Shown one piece after another: positions 1 through 5,478 of a stretch of DNA of 9,923 bases (positions are counted from its first letter, which is position 1; the number at the start of each line of letters is the position of its first letter). The DNA is from Candidatus Liptonbacteria bacterium RIFCSPLOWO2_01_FULL_53_13 (GTDB lineage: Bacteria; Patescibacteriota; Minisyncoccia; UBA6257; 2-01-FULL-56-20), in NCBI GenBank assembly GCA_001818895.1, contig MHLB01000038.1, forward strand, positions 1-9,923. Reading direction: 5' to 3'. A program made the translations under genes and the position numbers. Under the pieces are notes generated by a model. That model was given only the letters and a program-made list of their open reading frames with translations. It had not been told where the DNA came from and searched no databases.

Positions 1-1
1 A

Positions 2-838
2 TTCTTTCTCTCGGCGGAAGACGACCTTCTGCGTATTTTCGGCGGAGACCGGATGAGGTCGCTTATGGAGCGGTTTGACCTGCCGGACGACGAGCCGATT
101 CAGATGGGATTCGTGTCAAAATCGGTTGCCGAGGCGCAGGCGAAGGTGGAAGGCGCGAACTTTGATACGCGCAAGCACTTGCTTGAATACGACGATGTCT
201 TGAACAAACAACGCGGCGCCGTCTATAAAAAACGGAAAGACGTACTGGAAAGCGTCCACAAGGGCGAGCTCGCCGCGATTATTCTTGACGCTTCGTCTGC
301 CTATGCGGAAAGCGTCGTGAACCTGCTCATAAGCAATCCCGAAGGCAGAAACGTCGCCGAAGAATTAAAGAAGGGATTTGAGGAGTCGGGGATAGGGAAG
401 TTGGAGGTAAACGACGATATGCAGCCGGAAGTCATACTGGATACTATAAAAGAAATGCTCGCGCAAAGAAGCGCGGAGGTGGGAACGAACCCTCAGGCGG
501 CGCAAGGGGTATTGAGCGTGCTTGACCTTCTTTGGATGTCGCATCTGGAGAATCTCGAAGCGCTCTCCGAGTCGGTGGGCTTGCGCGCCTACGGCCAGCA
601 CGACCCGCTCGCGGAATACCGGAACGACGCGAAAAAGCTCTATAGCGGGTTTTGGCAGAACTTCAACGGATGGGTGTTCTCCAACATTTTTAAATTAAAA
701 TCGCAGATGAACGCGGATTCGCATCCGCGCAGATCAGCGCAGATAGATCCGCGTATATCCGCGTCTACGAAGGTGGGCCGCAACGACCCCTGCCCATGTG
801 GAAGCGGGAAGAAATACAAAAGGTGCCATGGGGTATAG
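2..838 (+). CDS. secA: Protein translocase subunit SecA, C-terminal part (5' end outside window)
   Basis: SecA is the ATP-driven motor that pushes preproteins through SecYEG at the inner face of the membrane. The frame is open from base 2, and the sequence before the first ATG ([17 protein letters not shown]) is typical SecA, so the gene begins upstream of the window. Visible are the region with [20 protein letters not shown], the helical wing/scaffold region with [13 protein letters not shown] and [14 protein letters not shown], a short linker, and a C-terminal zinc tail ending [15 protein letters not shown]. The tail fits the CxCx8CH SEC-C pattern that binds zinc and contacts SecB or ribosomes in studied bacteria. 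The linker before it is encoded by short ATCCGCG repeats. The codons of the tail are the founding-type copy of the repeat found through the next 3.4 kb. The identification is secure. Confidence 0.97.
   Translation, partial: FFLSAEDDLLRIFGGDRMRSLMERFDLPDDEPIQMGFVSKSVAEAQAKVEGANFDTRKHLLEYDDVLNKQRGAVYKKRKDVLESVHKGELAAIILDASSAYAESVVNLLISNPEGRNVAEELKKGFEESGIGKLEVNDDMQPEVILDTIKEMLAQRSAEVGTNPQAAQGVLSVLDLLWMSHLENLEALSESVGLRAYGQHDPLAEYRNDAKKLYSGFWQNFNGWVFSNIFKLKSQMNADSHPRRSAQIDPRISASTKVGRNDPCPCGSGKKYKRCHGV
713..763 (+). repeat. ATCCGCG short repeats inside the secA linker
   Basis: ATCCGCG occurs at 723, 747 and 757, with a degenerate ATCAGCG at 733. The block opens with the hairpin GCGGAT-TCGC-ATCCGC (713-728). 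It stays in frame and encodes about 17 linker residues between the wing domain and the SEC-C tail. Its composition is unlike the surrounding codons, so it looks like an inserted repeat tolerated in a flexible linker. Confidence 0.6.
791..838 (+). repeat. SEC-C tail repeat copy 1 (functional, end of secA)
   Basis: These 48 nt comprise 15 codons plus the stop, reading [15 protein letters not shown]. They are the intact reference copy. Eight further copies or partial copies in the same orientation lie at 1315, 1808, 2273, 2642, 3003, 3155, 4148 and 4237. Confidence 0.85.
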
Positions 839-854
839 AAGATAAAATTGAAAT

Positions 855-1337
855 ATGATCAGCGAATACTATAAAAATCTGCCGAAGAAAAGGATGGCCG
901 CCGGAGCGCTGATTTTGAATGAGAACGACGAAGTTCTTATCGTGAAACAAAGCTATAAAGATTACTGGTCAATAGCCGGCGGCGTGGTTGATGAAAACGA
1001 ATCGCCAAGAGATGCATGTATAAGAGAGGCGAAAGAAGAAATCGGCATTGATTTGAAGGAGACCGAGCTTTTGTGCGTTGACTATCTGTTAAATGGCGTC
1101 GGGCAGGGAGAAAGCTTAAAATTCATCTTTTTCGGCGGAAAACTGAACGAAAATGAGATAAAGGAGATAAAAGTGGATGGAAAAGAAATCGTTGAATACA
1201 AATTTATGAAGATTGAGAATGCGCTGCCATTGTTGAACGAAAGATTAAAAAAGAGATTGCCAAAAGCGCTTGAGGCGCTAAAGAACAATGCTGTGATTTA
1301 TTTAGAAGATGGCGAATTTCTGCGCCAACAGAAATAA
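855..1337 (+). CDS. NUDIX hydrolase (160 aa)
   Basis: This is a small single-domain NUDIX pyrophosphohydrolase. Such enzymes cleave a nucleoside diphosphate linked to another group, using Mg2+ held by the NUDIX-box glutamates. The box is complete at residues 43-65 (G-x5-E-x7-REAKEEIG-I), with metal-ligand glutamates E58, E61 and E62. The substrate cannot be read from the sequence. The ATG at 855 is 16 nt after the secA stop and lacks a clear Shine-Dalgarno site, so co-transcription with secA is likely. The C terminus (EFLRQQK and stop) is encoded by the first half of SEC-C repeat copy 2 read in another frame. This suggests the present stop arose inside a former tail region. Confidence 0.93.
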   Translation: MISEYYKNLPKKRMAAGALILNENDEVLIVKQSYKDYWSIAGGVVDENESPRDACIREAKEEIGIDLKETELLCVDYLLNGVGQGESLKFIFFGGKLNENEIKEIKVDGKEIVEYKFMKIENALPLLNERLKKRLPKALEALKNNAVIYLEDGEFLRQQK

Positions 1338-1362
1338 ATCCAAAAAGCGCCATGGAAAATAA
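1315..1362 (+). repeat. SEC-C tail repeat copy 2 (decayed, full length)
   Basis: These 48 nt align without gaps to the secA tail. In the SEC-C frame they read N-F-C-A-N-R-N-K-S-K-K-R-H-G-K-stop. The match is 28 of 48 bases overall and 22 of the last 30. Three of the four metal ligands are altered (first Cys to Asn, last Cys to Arg, plus the Tyr to Ser change beside them). The frame differs from that of the upstream gene, whose stop lies inside the repeat. Confidence 0.75.
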
Positions 1363-1367
1363 GAGCT

Positions 1368-1808
1368 ATGATTTACAAAAATCCTCCCAAGAAATTTAGT
1401 CCCCGTTTTGAAATCGTAAGTTGCTATGTGGAACATGACGGAAAAATTCTTCTTCTGCGCCGTCATGGCGATAAGTCTGAGGGAAACAGATGGGGCGTAC
1501 CTGCCGGTAAGATGGATAAAGGGGAGGATAAATTGGATGCGATGATAAGAGAGATCAGAGAAGAAACGGGGCAAAAAATTTCTCCGTCGCAACTCAAATA
1601 TCTAACTAAAGTGTACGTGAAATATCCGGAATATCATTTTGTCTATCATATGTTCCGGACAAAATTAAACGAGCGGCCTCAAGTTGAGATAAGCGCCAAA
1701 GAACACAAAGAGTACCGATGGGCTTCGCCGCACGATGCTCTAAAATGGAATCTCGTCAGAGAACTCGATAGATGCATTAAAATGTTTTATGAGAGTAAGA
1801 ATCAATGA
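1368..1808 (+). CDS. NUDIX hydrolase (146 aa)
   Basis: This is a single-domain NUDIX hydrolase with a complete box at residues 47-69 (G47-x5-E53-x7-R61-E62-I-R-E65-E66-x-G68). The strand before it, ILLLRRHG...RWGVPAGKMDKGED, is typical of MutT-like enzymes. The C-terminal helix (DALKWNLVRELDRCIKMF) closes the fold. Length is normal for the family. The specific nucleotide substrate is unknown. The ATG at 1368 follows repeat copy 2 by 5 nt and has no obvious Shine-Dalgarno site. The ATG inside the preceding repeat (1352) opens only a short frame, so it is not the start. Confidence 0.92.
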   Translation: MIYKNPPKKFSPRFEIVSCYVEHDGKILLLRRHGDKSEGNRWGVPAGKMDKGEDKLDAMIREIREETGQKISPSQLKYLTKVYVKYPEYHFVYHMFRTKLNERPQVEISAKEHKEYRWASPHDALKWNLVRELDRCIKMFYESKNQ

Positions 1809-1840
1809 GAGATAAAATCAAAAAATGCCACTGGGCGTAA
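1808..1840 (+). repeat. SEC-C tail repeat copy 3 (decayed, 3' half)
   Basis: In the SEC-C frame this reads R-D-K-I-K-K-C-H-W-A-stop, matching the KKYKKCHG part of the tail. It sits directly behind the TGA of the upstream NUDIX gene, in a different frame. The 5' half (CPCGSG codons) is not recognisable. Confidence 0.6.
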
Positions 1841-1851
1841 GAATAAACAAG

Positions 1852-2274
1852 ATGGCTTACTATAATAAAATCGGATTGTTGGTACTAAGCGAAGATGCAA
1901 AACGATTTTTGGTCTGCGAGCCAGGCGATAAATATACGGACAAATCGGTTACGCAATACTTGATGCCTGGCGGAAGATTGGAAGAAAGATCGGACATTGA
2001 GTGTTTACAATCGGAGATAAAAGAAGAATTGGATTGCGACATTGATGTGAATGGTCTCAAGTTGATCGGAGAATATACTGATGTATCTGCTGCGCCGGGA
2101 CGAGACGTGATGATTCGATTATATGAGGGAAAGTTGATCGGCAAGCTGAAACCATCTACAGAAATTGGCGCGCTCCACTGGATAGACAAAGAAGATGCGG
2201 CGAATCAGAAGGTATCTCCAATTATCAGAAATAAGATAATCCCAGATCTGGTTAATAGGGGAATCATCAAGTAA
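1852..2274 (+). CDS. Divergent NUDIX hydrolase (140 aa)
   Basis: The NUDIX fold is recognisable from the first strand (KIGLLVLSEDAKRFLVC), a PGGRLEE turn and the helix SEIKEELDCDI. The box departs from consensus. It is one residue shorter between the GG turn and the catalytic helix, the usual Arg is Ser54 and the late Gly is Asp61. The three metal-binding glutamates (E55, E58, E59) remain, so activity is still possible. I chose ATG 1852 (MAYYNKIG) because it begins just before the first strand. An in-frame ATG at 1825 would add nine residues that come entirely from SEC-C repeat copy 3. Neither start has a clear Shine-Dalgarno site. Substrate unknown. Confidence 0.8.
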   Translation: MAYYNKIGLLVLSEDAKRFLVCEPGDKYTDKSVTQYLMPGGRLEERSDIECLQSEIKEELDCDIDVNGLKLIGEYTDVSAAPGRDVMIRLYEGKLIGKLKPSTEIGALHWIDKEDAANQKVSPIIRNKIIPDLVNRGIIK

Positions 2275-2320
2275 TCCTTGCGGATGCGAAAATAAAAACT
2301 CAAAAAAACCATGATTAATT
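2273..2320 (+). repeat. SEC-C tail repeat copy 4 (decayed, full length, one-base indel)
   Basis: It starts at the stop of the upstream NUDIX gene and aligns to copies 2 and 5 along about 40 nt with one inserted base. Read from 2273 it still shows a CxC-like C-G-C followed by lysine codons, and the block ends in CCATGA. The ATG in that CCATG is the start codon of csaA. Confidence 0.6.
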
Positions 2321-2643
2321 ATCAAGATTTCGAGAAAGTGGATATACGAGTAGGGGAAATTGTAAGAGCAGAAGATTTTCCAGAAGCGAGAAAACCCGCC
2401 TATAAACTGACACTAGATTTTGGTGCAGAAATCGGTATCAAGAATTCTTCTGTGCAAATCACAAAACATTATTCAAAAGAAGAATTGATTGGAAAATTAG
2501 TTATAGGAGTAGTAAATTTTCCTCCCAAACAAATTGGCCCTTTTGTATCAGAAATCCTTACACTGGGATTGCCGGATGAGAACGGCGATGTGGTATTGTT
2601 AAGTCCGACAAAGGGAGTGCCAAAGGGCGGGAAAATGTTCTAA
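2311..2643 (+). CDS. csaA: CsaA-type tRNA-binding protein / export chaperone (110 aa)
   Basis: CsaA is a dimeric OB-fold protein of about 110 residues, related to the tRNA-binding domain of MetRS and Arc1p. It binds tRNA and has chaperone activity linked to SecA-dependent export in Bacillus. Family signatures are clear: DFEKVDIRVGEIVRAEDFPEA near the N terminus, KLTLDFGAEIGIKNSSVQIT in the middle, and VIGVVNFPPKQIGPF then GDVVLLSPTKGVPKGGKM at the end. Length and both termini match the family, which fixes the start at 2311. That ATG lies inside SEC-C repeat copy 4. No Shine-Dalgarno site is visible. A link to the upstream secA is attractive given CsaA's reported SecA connection, but the neighbours between them argue this may be coincidence. 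Confidence 0.93.
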   Translation: MINYQDFEKVDIRVGEIVRAEDFPEARKPAYKLTLDFGAEIGIKNSSVQITKHYSKEELIGKLVIGVVNFPPKQIGPFVSEILTLGLPDENGDVVLLSPTKGVPKGGKMF

Positions 2644-2689
2644 TTCCTACGCACACGGAAATAAATCCAAAAAGCGCCATGAAAAATAA
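2642..2689 (+). repeat. SEC-C tail repeat copy 5 (decayed, full length)
   Basis: These 48 nt read N-S-Y-A-H-G-N-K-S-K-K-R-H-E-K-stop in the SEC-C frame. They match copy 2 at 42 of 48 bases without a gap, including the shared Tyr to Ser and last-Cys to Arg changes. Similarity ends abruptly at both edges. It begins one base into the csaA stop codon, and its CATG supplies the start codon of the next gene. Confidence 0.78.
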
Positions 2690-3005
2690 ATACGTAAAAA
2701 TTGCAGTGAACGTTCCCGAAAGCCATGCTGATGCGCTGCGGGAAGCTATAGGCAAAGCAGGCGCCGGAAAGATCGGTAATTACAGCTTTTGCAGTTTTTC
2801 TTCTAAGGGCACGGGGAGATTCAAGCCGGAAAAAGGAGCGCACCCGCGTATCGGAAAGATCGGAAAGCTTAAATCGGTTGCGGAAGAGAGGATTGAAGTT
2901 GTGTGCGAGCGTAAAAAATTGGCCCATGTGCTCGCCGCAATTAAAAAAGCGCACCCTTACGAAGAAATCGGATGGGATATTTATCCATTGGAGAGTACCT
3001 ATTGA
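2679..3005 (+). CDS. YqfO/NIF3-insert-like protein (108 aa)
   Basis: The sequence matches the small CutA-like domain found alone (COG3323 type) or inserted in NIF3/YqfO proteins: KIAVNVPESHADALREAIGKAGAGKIGNYSFCSF, then GTGRFKPEKGAHP-x-IGKIGKL, then an IEVVCE strand and the AHPYEEIGWDIYPLE terminus. Molecular function of the stand-alone form is not established; metal or small-ligand binding is often suggested. The start is the ATG inside SEC-C repeat copy 5. The natural domain ends near YPLE; the last residues STY and the TGA-TAG stops occupy the place of CPCG codons of a former SEC-C tail, whose second half follows in frame (copy 6). The ancestor probably carried a zinc tail. Confidence 0.85.
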   Translation: MKNKYVKIAVNVPESHADALREAIGKAGAGKIGNYSFCSFSSKGTGRFKPEKGAHPRIGKIGKLKSVAEERIEVVCERKKLAHVLAAIKKAHPYEEIGWDIYPLESTY

Positions 3006-3041
3006 TAGTCGGGGAAGTATAAAAAGTGCCATGGAAAATAG
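3003..3041 (+). repeat. SEC-C tail repeat copy 6 (relic in frame behind stops)
   Basis: In the frame of the upstream gene, TGA-TAG is followed by S-G-K-Y-K-K-C-H-G-K-stop, which is the conserved second half of a SEC-C motif. Both CPCG cysteine positions are lost: one codon reads TAT and the other has become the TGA stop. Confidence 0.75.
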
Positions 3042-3060
3042 GAATGAAAATAAATTTATT

Positions 3061-3151
3061 CTCCCTTTCTTAAAGGGAGTACCCCGGAGGGGGAGGGATT
3101 TACGAAATCCTCCGGCTCATGAAATTTCGCCACCTCCTTTAGGAAAGGAGG
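3061..3151 (+). repeat. Composite palindromic repeat between SEC-C copies 6 and 7
   Basis: Three hairpins follow one another. They are CTCCCTTT...AAAGGGAG (3061-3079), GGAGGGATTT-ACG-AAATCCTCC (3094-3113, one bulged base) and CCTCCTTT-AGG-AAAGGAGG (3133-3151). The outer two have related arms. No convincing gene lies here. It looks like a REP- or MITE-like intergenic element. Its last arm gives a strong Shine-Dalgarno-like AAAGGAGG before the next gene, though the spacing is poor for either candidate ATG. Confidence 0.65.
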
Positions 3152-3154
3152 AAT

Positions 3155-3181
3155 GAAATCAAAAAGCGCCATGGACAATAA
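3155..3181 (+). repeat. SEC-C tail repeat copy 7 (decayed, 3' half)
   Basis: In the SEC-C frame this reads E-I-K-K-R-H-G-Q-stop. AAAAAGCGCCATGGA is identical to copy 2, including the CGC that replaces the last Cys codon. One base is missing upstream (AATC instead of AATCC). Its ATG at 3171 is the likely start of the following gene. Confidence 0.65.
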
Positions 3182-3746
3182 CCGATTGAATATTGTTGAT
3201 GAACGGGGAAATGTTATTGGGGAAGAAACGCGGCAAAAGATTCACCGCGACGGACTTTTGCACCGCATCATCCATGTATGGTTTTATACGCCGGACAAAA
3301 GAATAATTTTCCAAGTTAGAGGAAAAGACGCAGAAACCAACCCGAATTTATTCGATGCAACAGTGGGAGGCCACGTTGAGATAGGCCAGGACTATATCCA
3401 AGCGGCGATTGCCGAAACGTGCGAAGAAACAGGAATACATGTTCAATCGAATGAATTGCAGCCCCTCGCAATAAAAAAGTTTGGCCCTACGCCGGACAAA
3501 ATAACGAACACTATAAATCATCACCTTGTAGCACTCTTTGCATATTTGTTCCGGGGAGAAATTAAAAACTTGCAGGCCGAAAAAGATGAAGATGGAGGGA
3601 TTAAATTTGAAGCATGGCCGATTGAAAAGATTTTTTCTTTAACTGAAGAGGAAAGGAAAAGATTTATTCCTACCCAATTGAAGCCAGATTACTTGGAAAT
3701 TTTTAGAAAAATTATTCTGCTTGCAGGAAAGACGACAATTTCATGA
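3171..3746 (+). CDS. IPP-isomerase-like / YfcD-type NUDIX hydrolase (191 aa)
   Basis: The N-terminal NIVDERGNVIGEETRQKIHRDGLLHR with the LHR motif is typical of the NUDIX branch that includes IPP isomerase type 1 and YfcD-like hydrolases. The NUDIX box at residues 67-89 reads GHVEIGQ...AETCEETGI. The three main glutamates are present (E82, E85, E86), but the first Glu is Gln73 and the Arg is Ala81. The Cys and Glu residues required by true IPP isomerases cannot be placed with confidence, so a hydrolase role is preferred. ATG 3171 is within repeat copy 7 and gives the expected N terminus. An upstream in-frame ATG at 3153 adds MKSKSA, read from the repeat. It overlaps the next gene by the 4-nt ATGA. 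Confidence 0.87.
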   Translation: MDNNRLNIVDERGNVIGEETRQKIHRDGLLHRIIHVWFYTPDKRIIFQVRGKDAETNPNLFDATVGGHVEIGQDYIQAAIAETCEETGIHVQSNELQPLAIKKFGPTPDKITNTINHHLVALFAYLFRGEIKNLQAEKDEDGGIKFEAWPIEKIFSLTEEERKRFIPTQLKPDYLEIFRKIILLAGKTTIS

Positions 3747-4195
3747 GCAAAGAATTGAGGCCAAAAGGAGCAATAGGAGTGTATCTTATAAACCAAAAAG
3801 GCGAGTTGTTGCTTTTGCTAAGGACAAGTCCTCATGGGAACGGGACGTGGTCCCCGCCCGGCGGGCATATGGAATATGGCGAAACTTTTTCCGATACTGC
3901 CAAAAGAGAAACAAAAGAAGAGAGCGGGGTAGAAGTGGGCGACATAGAAATAATGGGGGTGACAAGCGACGTGTATCCCGAAGAGGAGAAGCACTATGTT
4001 ACCGTGCACGTGAAAGCGCTTACGTACTCCGGCGAACCCCGCATCGCAGAACCTAATAAATGCAAAGAAATGAAATGGTTCAACCTCGGTAACTTGCCTG
4101 AAAATCTCTTCCCCGCCAACAAGCATTTCTTTGCGCAAAATCCGGATTGCCCGTGCGAAAGCGGGAGGAAATATAAAACATGCCACGGGCGATAA
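3743..4195 (+). CDS. NUDIX hydrolase with C-terminal SEC-C zinc tail (150 aa)
   Basis: The NUDIX box is complete (GHMEYGE, then x7, then RETKEESGV, residues about 41-63) and the preceding TWSPPGGHMEYGE resembles MutT/NUDT15-type enzymes, which hydrolyse modified or surplus NTPs. After the last domain residues (EPNKCKEMKWFNLGNLPENLF) the protein runs into a SEC-C motif with C136, C138, C147 and H148. This fits CxCx8CH, so the tail could bind zinc. The tail codons are an in-frame, intact copy of the repeat that is decayed elsewhere in the array. The start overlaps the previous gene (ATGA), with AGGAAAG about 12 nt upstream as a plausible Shine-Dalgarno. The two genes form a translationally coupled pair inside one repeat-bounded unit. 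Confidence 0.92.
   Translation: MSKELRPKGAIGVYLINQKGELLLLLRTSPHGNGTWSPPGGHMEYGETFSDTAKRETKEESGVEVGDIEIMGVTSDVYPEEEKHYVTVHVKALTYSGEPRIAEPNKCKEMKWFNLGNLPENLFPANKHFFAQNPDCPCESGRKYKTCHGR
4148..4195 (+). repeat. SEC-C tail repeat copy 8 (intact, in frame with a NUDIX gene)
   Basis: These 48 nt, the same length as the secA copy, encode CPCESGRKYKTCHGR and the stop. All four putative zinc ligands are kept. It is the only copy besides secA that is still the end of a protein. Confidence 0.85.
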
Positions 4196-4196
4196 T

Positions 4197-4230
4197 AACA
4201 TCCTTAAAAACTTGAGAATGTAAGGATGTT
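4197..4230. repeat. Hairpin between SEC-C copies 8 and 9
   Basis: AACATCCTTA (4197-4206) is exactly complementary to TAAGGATGTT (4221-4230), with a 14-nt loop. There is no T-run after it, so it is not a classic terminator. It lies 1 nt after the stop of the NUDIX/SEC-C gene and fills the gene-less interval between two SEC-C repeat copies. Confidence 0.55.
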
Positions 4231-4236
4231 GTTGAT

Positions 4237-4263
4237 AAGAAATATAAACATTGCCATGGGAGA
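4237..4263 (+). repeat. SEC-C tail repeat copy 9 (3' half, motif intact)
   Basis: In the SEC-C frame this reads K-K-Y-K-H-C-H-G-R-Q, keeping the terminal Cys-His pair. No CPCG half or upstream coding frame is seen. The ATG inside TGCCATGGG (4256) is the start of the next gene. This is the last copy in the array. Confidence 0.65.
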
Positions 4264-4701
4264 CAAAGAACGATTCAAGTTAATCTCCTCCGTGTACGCC
4301 TTATTCGTCCGAGACGGAAAGATTTTGCTATCGAGGAGAGCAAATACAGGATATGAAGACGGAAAATATAGTTTGGTTGCCGGCCATGCGGACGGGAGAA
4401 AAACCATGAGAGAGGAGATGGCGAGAGAGGCGCTTGAAGAAGGCGGGGTAAAAATTAAAAACGACGATTGGAGCTGGTTCTCACGATGCACCGATGGTGC
4501 GGAGACCATGAGAGAATGGACCTGTTTTTTACCATAAAAGATTGGACTGGCGATATTAAAAACATGGAACCGAACAAGTGCGACGATTTATCATGGTTTC
4601 CCTTGAACCAATTGCCCGAAAATACCGTTCCCTATATCAGAGCCGCGATTGAGTGTTATCTGAAAGGAGAAAGATATTGCGAGTTCGGGTGGGGTAGGTG
4701 A
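4256..4701 (+). pseudogene. NUDIX hydrolase broken by a one-base frameshift
   Basis: The first part (from ATG 4256) gives a NUDIX domain start, LISSVYALFVRDGKILLSRR, and a box with R57, E58, E61 and E62. The usual first Glu of the box is Lys49. Near 4467-4469 the frame slips. The expected continuation, LELVLTMHRWCGDHERMDL, with FFTIKDWTGD...EPNKCDDLSWFPLNQLPENTVPYIRAAIECYL, lies one frame over up to the TGA at 4701. Restoring one T (GATTTGG for GATTGG) would give a continuous protein of about 148 residues resembling its upstream neighbour (shared EPNKC-x3-xWF). The un-shifted frame stops at 4537. It may be a genuine pseudogene or a sequencing error. The Lys49 change slightly favours true decay. 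Start codon is in repeat copy 9. Confidence 0.82.
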
Positions 4702-4707
4702 ATAGCT

Positions 4708-5478
4708 ATGAAAATAATTTCATTAAATATTTGGGCAGGCATCGTGTTTGAGCCATTAATGGCTTTCCTGAAAAAGCAGGCCTCTGATACCGATATTTTC
4801 TGTTTCCAAGAACTGCTTTTCGGCACTGAAGAGAAAATCGGTTCGCAAGGAGAATACCGGAATATTTTTCAAGTAATTTCTTCTCTGCTTTCCGAATTTA
4901 CGGCCTACCCCATGTTGGCGCCTGAAGGTAGCTGGTTTCAAGGCAATGAATTAGAGCCGGGACTGAGAGTCGGCCAGGCAATTTTTATACGCAAAGGCAT
5001 TAAAATTCTTGATTCCGGTGAGATGCATACGTACATGCCCGATAGCCGGTTTGCGAAAGATTTAGAGGTCACCATCACGGGAAACTTCAATCATGTTCGG
5101 TTAAGAAACAATAACAAAGATATTCTCATAGGCAATCTTCATGGTGTTTGGCAGGCAGAAGGAAAAGGAGATACTGAAGAGCGCCTGGAACAATCAAGAA
5201 TCTTACGAAAATTTCTTGATAAAATGGATTGTGAGCAAGTTGTCGTCGGTGATTTTAATATGTTGCCCGATATTCAAAGCATGGCAATTCTTGAACGAGG
5301 AATGAGAAATCTTATTAAAGAGTTCGGTGTTGCCTCTACGAGGAGCAATCTCTACAAAAAGAGAATACCGTTTTCCGATTATGCTTTGGTGTCCGGCGTT
5401 GATCTCCGGTATTTCCAAGTTGCGGATGTTGTTGTTTCCGATCACTTACCGCTTATTCTCGAAATAAGGGAAACATGA
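4708..5478 (+). CDS. Endonuclease/exonuclease/phosphatase (EEP) family protein (256 aa)
   Basis: The DNase I-like EEP fold is marked by its ordered motifs: SLNIWAG with N7, CFQE with E35, GNLHG with H145, GDFNMLPD with D182 and N184, FSDYAL with D224, and the terminal SDHLPL with D245-H246. Members cleave phosphodiester bonds in DNA, RNA, lipids or small molecules. The substrate here cannot be told from sequence. All catalytic positions seem present, so it should be an active Mg2+-dependent enzyme. No signal peptide is visible, so it is probably cytoplasmic. It begins 6 nt after the broken NUDIX gene with AGGTG at a suitable distance, one of the few good Shine-Dalgarno sites here. It overlaps the next gene by ATGA, implying coupled expression. 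Confidence 0.9.
   Translation: MKIISLNIWAGIVFEPLMAFLKKQASDTDIFCFQELLFGTEEKIGSQGEYRNIFQVISSLLSEFTAYPMLAPEGSWFQGNELEPGLRVGQAIFIRKGIKILDSGEMHTYMPDSRFAKDLEVTITGNFNHVRLRNNNKDILIGNLHGVWQAEGKGDTEERLEQSRILRKFLDKMDCEQVVVGDFNMLPDIQSMAILERGMRNLIKEFGVASTRSNLYKKRIPFSDYALVSGVDLRYFQVADVVVSDHLPLILEIRET

Noticed and set aside
1348..1355. GCCATGG as a Kozak-like signal
   Set aside because: It is the codons for Cys-His-Gly in a bacterial gene tail. Similarity to the eukaryotic context is coincidence.
3003..3041. UGA read as glycine (code 25), joining the yqfO-like gene to its SEC-C relic
   Set aside because: A TAG follows the TGA directly, and TGA ends several genes in normal ATGA overlaps (3743-3746, 5475-5478). 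The standard bacterial code fits.
2878..3156. 92-aa frame across the yqfO-like gene end and the palindromic element
   Set aside because: It overlaps a well-supported gene in another frame and its second half is translated hairpin repeat.
4211..4218. CTTGAGAA shared with the complement of the 7913-7946 hairpin
   Set aside because: An 8-base match at two hairpin loops is not enough to call a common element.
791..4263. Integron attC array or CRISPR
   Set aside because: The repeats lack attC-style folded inverted core sites and regular short spacers. No integrase or cas gene is in the window. The repeats are better explained as SEC-C codons.
4672..4701. A SEC-C remnant at the end of the frameshifted NUDIX gene
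   Set aside because: The ending ERYCEFGWGR has one Cys but no match to the KKYKKCHG codons. The homologous C terminus appears natural.
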